From contig OY759223.1 in assembly GCA_963662175.1 (NCBI GenBank), positions 19,755,460 to 19,819,459 on the forward strand: a stretch of DNA of 64,000 bases, read 5' to 3'. Under the pieces are notes generated by a model. It was not told where the DNA came from. It searched no databases and saw only the letters and a list, made by a program, of their open reading frames with translations. The first letter of the stretch is position 1. Every line of letters begins with the position of its first letter. Source of the stretch: Aradus depressus (Eukaryota; Arthropoda; Insecta; Hemiptera; Aradidae). Made by a program: the position numbers and the translations under genes. Positions 59,464 through 64,000 of this stretch are shown one piece after another.

Positions 59464-60466
59464 TCTTGAGGTTATTTCTTTTGTCAATCAAAATCTTCTT
59501 TTTATAGTTATATTTATTGAGTTGACTTCTATATATAAACACCTACTCAAAAAAAATTAAATAAAAAACCTTTAAAAATAAAAGTTTAATCTGTAAGTTT
59601 TTCCAAAAAATATCCAATATGCTTGCAAAATTTCTGAGACCCAAATTACATAAATGAGTTATAAAACATTTAAAAAAAATAAGGCCAGGGTCAGTCACCA
59701 AATTTATTATATTTGAATTAATCACATATATTTCACCCATTTACTTTTTTTAATGGATTTTTATGGAGAAAAAAGAAAAGATTTTCTTTTTCTCAATATG
59801 ATTATGAATTCTATGTCATTTTTATTTTTATAAAACATATTAATTCAGTTTGGTGAAGTCAAATATGCCGATCGATTTTTCACTCACTTCTAATAGAGAT
59901 AGAAGGCTAAAATTTGGTACATATGTCTCACTCTGGTGACAATGAATTATATCACAATTTCAGCCAGATCATTCGAGCGGTTCACCGTCTTTCCGTTGCA
60001 AACATGTATCATGTTTTGTCAACTTTGAAGTAGGACCAAACCGAATTAATATAAGATGTAGTTGGAAATTCATAGAGTCGTTAAGAAGACTTAATTTTGT
60101 TTCAGAAAGATGATCTCCTGGCGGAGAATGGTTTAACTAAAGGCACAATGCAAGAAGAAGCAAGAAAGAAAAATTAATATATAAACATAAATAAATAATT
60201 GTAATATTATATAAGATATAATTATACATAGGATTAAGTAGGTACGGTAAGTTATAGATATCAGGAAGTATTGTACATAACATACTTTTTGTAAGGAAAG
60301 TTCTTAAATGTAATTTTATTTAAATAAATTTTGTAAATAAATAATATTTAGCCTCAAATTATGTTTACTTTTCTTCATGTAACGCTAAAAAACTCTTTAG
60401 TAATTTCAATAAATGCAATTATTGAGCAGAATTTCTGCACAATATTTGGGAATTTTAATAATAACT

Positions 60467-61461
60467 TGGGCTGTGATTTATATGCATTTATATATTTTTT
60501 TCTATCAACTTCATCATTCTCTTTAAACATTATCTTTACGTTTTGGCCCATAAAGAATCAATTTAAGCTACTTTTATTTTGCATATATCGCAAAAAATAC
60601 ATATTTTTGCATGCCTGAACCTTATTCGCATATTTTTATTCATGTTTTTGATTTTTTTCGGCTCTGTATATATATATATATAGACTCTGTAAAGTAGATA
60701 GATACATATTTTAATTTTTTTAAGCCATCTTTATTTCTTTTTGTAAACTGACGTTAATAAAAATTAATCCCACTTTTTTTCCAAATTTTTCCCACTAAAT
60801 TTGCTTCTATTTGGCCAGGTGTACGAGCATTTTATTGAGATGAGTGCAATTCAGGAACTCCAATGTTTATCTTGAATTCATAGTGTCCATTTTGCGAACT
60901 TCTTATTCTGTTTGTTTAATTTAATAATTTATTCTCGGAACTGTTTTTTATGCCCATGTTCCCCCTTCTTTCTTATTCTTTTCTAAGTCGATCAGTTCAG
61001 TTTTAAACGTTTGGATGAAAAGCAGTGGAGGTGGGCGCAGACTCAGGGCTTGAATTTAGCCCAATGGATATTGGTGTTTTCAATTATGCGCCAGTTACTT
61101 CAATTGATGTGGAGCGCTCATTCAGCAGATACAAATCAATTTTGAGGCCAGACAGATCCTTTTTGTTCGAAAAATTTAAATAGTTATTGTGTGTAATTGT
61201 AACAGCTTTTTAGACGATTAAGTTTTTCTCTGTTCAAATAATTTTTTATATCACATATTTTTAAATTATATATTTTTTATTTAATAAATTTTATGTCTAT
61301 AAAGATTTTCTGTTACTTCTGTAGTTTATTTTATTCTATAAGTACTTTTTTCCTTTGCAGCCTTTCACATATTTTTCGTTTTTAATTGCATATTTTGCCA
61401 AATATATTTGCATATATATGTGCATATTTCGCAGTTTTTATTGCATTCAAATCACAGCCCT
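60467..61461 (+). mobile_element. hAT-like element, 995 bp, with transposase C-terminal remnant
   Basis: Ends TGGGCTGTGATTT and AAATCACAGCCCT form 12-of-13 inverted repeats. AATAATAACT occurs on both sides (60457-60466, 61462-61471), containing an 8-bp-type duplication. It encloses the remnant at 61064-61183. Confidence 0.8.
61064..61183 (+). pseudogene. hAT transposase C-terminal remnant (DVERSFS)
   Basis: NYAPVTSIDVERSFSRYKSI LRPDRSFLFEKFK then TAG. APVTS.DVERSFS.YK is the hAT dimerisation signature. Only ~40 codons survive. Confidence 0.8.
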
Positions 61462-61477
61462 AATAATAACTATAGTG

Positions 61478-61960
61478 AGGCAGGTGAATCATGTCCATCG
61501 GGCTTTCCAAACAGAAAGGGAATGACAGCCAGCTTGGGACCAATAGAGGTTAGGTTTTATGACTCATGCCCGGGCTTTAACTACGAGGTCATATCGCCTA
61601 CTACCAGAGCGCTCTTTCGTCACTCTGGTGGAGATGAGCCCGACTCTACTGTGGGAGTCCTAAATTTTGCCTACCCTAAATTTTTATTCAACTAGGGTAG
61701 GAGTCTTTAACGAGTACCTGACATCGTACAGGCTCGGAACCATCGCTTAACGTCCCATCCGAAGGTGCTTAAGTTTATTTTACCTCCCAGATAAAATAAA
61801 CTAAGGGCCTCGGTCGGGTTACGAACCCACGTTCCTTAGCTCAGAAGTCAATTGGGACCAATAGAAGAGCGGCGAGAACGCCATGTTGCCATGATAACAA
61901 GGGCCACCCTTCCGGCTCTGTAGTAGCATTGCACTCCCGTTTCATTCCTAATAGCTTCCG
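61478..61960 (-). promoter_or_regulatory. possible promoter-like GC-richer segment split by a SINE
   Basis: Ignoring the SINE, ~180 bp are notably GC-richer, with ATTGGGACCAAT (back-to-back CCAAT boxes) and GAAGAGCGGCGAGAACGCCA. The - strand has an ATGGCG start with a short frame. This is speculative: it might be a promoter for Vha100 or another gene. Confidence 0.2.
61548..61851 (-). mobile_element. SINE-A, 5'-truncated with target-site duplication
   Basis: Runs from GGTTAGGTTTT to CTTAGCTCAGAAGTCA and stops inside the tRNA head. A 14-bp duplication TTGGGACCAATAGA flanks it (61534-61547, 61852-61865). Confidence 0.92.
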
Positions 61961-62212
61961 CTTTACCGTTTTTTTTCTTCTCTAAAAAAAATCAATTCTT
62001 CACTATTATAAAATGGAGAAAATAACGCTATTTATGAAAACGGATAATTGAGGAGTTACACGTGATAGGCGGGAGTGAACAAAAGCACGCGGCAAAATCG
62101 CAATTCACCCACACCCTCACTTTCAACAGAACCAGAGACATGATTCACCGACCTAACTAGATCCCGGATATTTATGTATTTTTCAATATACATAGACTTC
62201 AAGGACCTGGAT

Positions 62213-62312
62213 ATGCAACAGAGACTTCCATAGTTGAGTCGGGCTCCTGTTCACCAGTAGTAGTGGACGATATGACCTCGTAGTTAAACTGGGCCATGAG
62301 TCACAATAAATA
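62213..62312 (+). mobile_element. SINE-A relic (3' body)
   Basis: GACTTCCATAGTTGAGTCGG, AGTAGTGGACGATATGACCT and GGCCATGAGTCACAATAA. Confidence 0.65.
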
Positions 62313-62497
62313 ACTAACTACTTCAAGGATTTTCGACATTAACACATATTTGCAATAATAGCCTCATTGGTAATAACAAGAAGTTATCAATGTAAAAGTA
62401 ATAACTATCACCATGAGTGTATCATACCTAGGCCAGTCACTCTAGCCACTCAGCCATTGAGCTCCTACAAATTTACTCTGTACATAACATGCTAAAC

Positions 62498-62794
62498 GAG
62501 GGCGCCGGTAGCTCAGTGGTATGCGTGCTTGTTTTCTGAGCTCAAGATCGTGGCCCTTAGTTTATTCTATCTGGGAGGTAAAATACACTCAAGCACGCCA
62601 TCCTTCGGATGGGACGTTAAGCGATGGTCCCGAGCCTGTACGATGTCAGGTACTCGTTAAAGACCCCTACCCTAGGTGAATAAAAATTTAGGGTAGGCAA
62701 AATTTAGTACTCCCAAAGTAGAGTCGGGCTCAAGTCCACCTGAGTGTCGAAAGAGCGCTCTGGTAGTAGGCGATATGACCTCGTAGTTAAAGCC
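62498..62794 (+). mobile_element. SINE-A in a nested cluster
   Basis: GAGGGCGCCGGTAGCTCAGT to GACCTCGTAGTTAAAGCCC. CATGCTAAAC duplication at 62488-62497 and 62795-62804. The 3' end is truncated before the tail. Confidence 0.93.
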
Positions 62795-62808
62795 CATGCT
62801 AAACAAGG

Positions 62809-63027
62809 GGGTCATGGTGGCCGTGCGGGCTAAAGCGTAGGGCTTTGGTTGCATGGTCTCACCATGGTTTGCGGGTTCGAATCCCTTTCGGGACTGTTTT
62901 ATTTCGTAGATAGAATTCCCCCACGGGGCCATGGATGTCGTAAATAACTCGATAACACCCTTACAAAAGACATGGCTAATATGCATCGTAAATAAGATCA
63001 AAAACAAAAAAATAAAAAAAACAAAAC
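62809..63027 (+). mobile_element. SINE-B, best full copy
   Basis: GGGTCATGGTGGCCGTGCGG (A-box side, tRNA-Leu/Ser-like with long variable arm), GTTTGCGGGTTCGAATCCC (B box), body with GGGGCCATGGATGTCGTAAA, and an A-rich tail. A 13-bp duplication ATGCTAAACAAGG flanks it (62796-62808, 63028-63040). Confidence 0.92.
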
Positions 63028-63047
63028 ATGCTAAACAAGGCAGAAGC

Positions 63048-63400
63048 TAGGTTAGGTTAGGTTAGGTTTTATGACTCATGCCCGGGCTTTAACTACGAGG
63101 TCATATCGCCTACTACAAGAGCGCTCTTTCGTCACTCTGGTGGACATGAGCCCGACTCTACTGTGGGAGTCCTTAATTTTTCCTACCCTAAATTTTTATT
63201 CACCTAGGACAGGGGTCTTTAACGAGTACCTGACATCGTACAGGCTCGGGACCATCGCTTAACGTCCCATCCGAAGGACGGCGTGCTTAAGTTTATTTTA
63301 CCTCCCAGATAAAATAAACTAAGGGCCTCGGTCGGGCTACGAACCCACGACCTTGAGCTCAGAAGTCAAGCACGCATACCACTGAGCTACCGGCGCCCTC
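63048..63400 (-). mobile_element. SINE-A, full length in the nested cluster
   Basis: TAGGTTAGGTTAGGTTAGG tail to GAGCTACCGGCGCCCTC head. A 14-bp duplication AACAAGGCAGAAGC flanks it (63034-63047, 63401-63414). Confidence 0.95.
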
Positions 63401-63610
63401 AACAAGGCAGAAGCAGGTGACTTAATCAATATTGTTTCCATGACAATTAGTCAAACTATTTTTTTTCTCCCCCCCCCCCTATTTAGTCTACTGCTGGGTG
63501 ACATGAGATAATATGTTGTTATTTGGTCTGAATGTCATTTGTACTCCAATTACGAGGACCGTCCATATACGAGTATTTAACGTAATTTACGTGTATTTGT
63601 CAACTTAAGC

Positions 63611-63900
63611 CATCTAACATGAAGCGTATCCAGTCCTTCCAATCCAAAGTCTTAAGAACAATAATTGTTCTACAATTATTGTAGATGCTCCCTTCTAATA
63701 ATTCCTTTTGTTATTGACCTCATCTAGTCCCGCTTCTCTAGATTCCACTCTAACCTTTCTTATAGTCAATCCAGTTGCTCGACTCTTGTCCAGATAATTC
63801 CCCCCGAACACTGAGGCGGCGCTGGCCGAGAGACCTGCTACTGTAGCAACAATATTTAGGGAGTGCCAGTGATGACCAGCTTCTCCCCTCATGTAATCCT
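63611..63900 (+). pseudogene. Jockey-like LINE ORF2 fragment and 3' UTR
   Basis: NMKRIQSFQSKVLRTI matches the post-RT I..LQ..Q.K.LR.I segment. The next part has frame breaks. GGGAGTGCCAGTGATGACCA GCTTCTCCC parallels the 3' UTR of the LINE at 29674 (GGGAGTGTCAGCGCTGGCTG). It is a degenerate, deleted copy. Confidence 0.6.
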
Positions 63901-63939
63901 CTTATCTTCAACTCTCCTTACCTTCTTGGCCTACCTCCA

Positions 63940-64000
63940 CTGCTGGACAGTGACTGGCGAGGCGAGAGGGCAGGGGGGATCACTCGAGCCCCCGCGGCCT
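63940..64000. other. GC-rich edge of the window
   Basis: The last ~60 bp (GGCGAGGCGAGAGGGCAGGG ... CTCGAGCCCCCGCGGCC) are much GC-richer than the rest. This may be the start of a promoter or another repeat; it cannot be resolved here. Confidence 0.3.

Noticed and set aside
60361..60618. 85-codon frame as a gene
   Set aside because: It crosses the left end of the hAT-like element, is Phe/Ile-rich and has no recognisable domain.
63695..63892. 65-codon - strand frame as a gene
   Set aside because: It lies antisense to Jockey-like LINE sequence and 3' UTR.

Overview
The window is AT-rich, repeat-dense animal DNA, most likely from an arthropod and probably an insect. The evidence is spliced genes, Jockey-like non-LTR retrotransposons, and tRNA-derived SINEs whose tails read as (TTAGG)n, the usual arthropod telomere unit. 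I cannot name the species from sequence alone.

Two conserved genes anchor the window, arranged tail to tail. On the + strand, 192-2393 holds the last two coding exons of SSRP1, the HMG-box subunit of the FACT histone chaperone. On the - strand, 9796-45416 holds sixteen exons of the V-ATPase V0 subunit a gene (Vha100 / ATP6V0A type). These join in phase to 807 residues plus a stop. Only the short first coding exon (about 40 residues by family comparison) is missing; I did not find it up to 64000. Two of the introns start with GC instead of GT.

Everything else is intronic or flanking repeat sequence. The main SINE family (SINE-A, about 350 bp, tRNA head, TTAGG tail) has about 28 copies or relics, many with clean target-site duplications. 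A second tRNA-derived SINE (SINE-B) has six copies. A MITE family with CTTCCCC ends is repeatedly hit by SINEs and LINEs. Other mobile DNA includes Jockey-like and other LINE fragments, a Helitron-like element, a Tigger/pogo remnant, two hAT remnants, a Ty3/gypsy gag-protease remnant and many foldback elements.

The most unusual structures are the following. (1) A hAT-like terminal-inverted-repeat element carries a 170-bp tandem array and occurs three times (23.2, 47.9 and 51.4 kb); two of the copies sit in a 3.4-3.5 kb tandem segmental duplication. (2) About 370-bp inverted repeats flank a single Vha100 exon. (3) A 1.4-kb near-perfect palindrome lies at 56.2-57.6 kb. (4) Three retroposons inserted successively at one 25-bp site near 62.5-63.4 kb. 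(5) A 100-bp nearly pure G tract lies at 38.4 kb.

By region: 1-2.9 kb SSRP1 end; 2.9-9.5 kb intergenic repeats; 9.5-22.8 kb the dense C-terminal Vha100 exons; 22.8-45.4 kb three widely spaced N-terminal exons in large repeat-filled introns; 45.4-64 kb the upstream part of Vha100 (intron 1 or 5' flank), filled with transposons and duplicated gene fragments.
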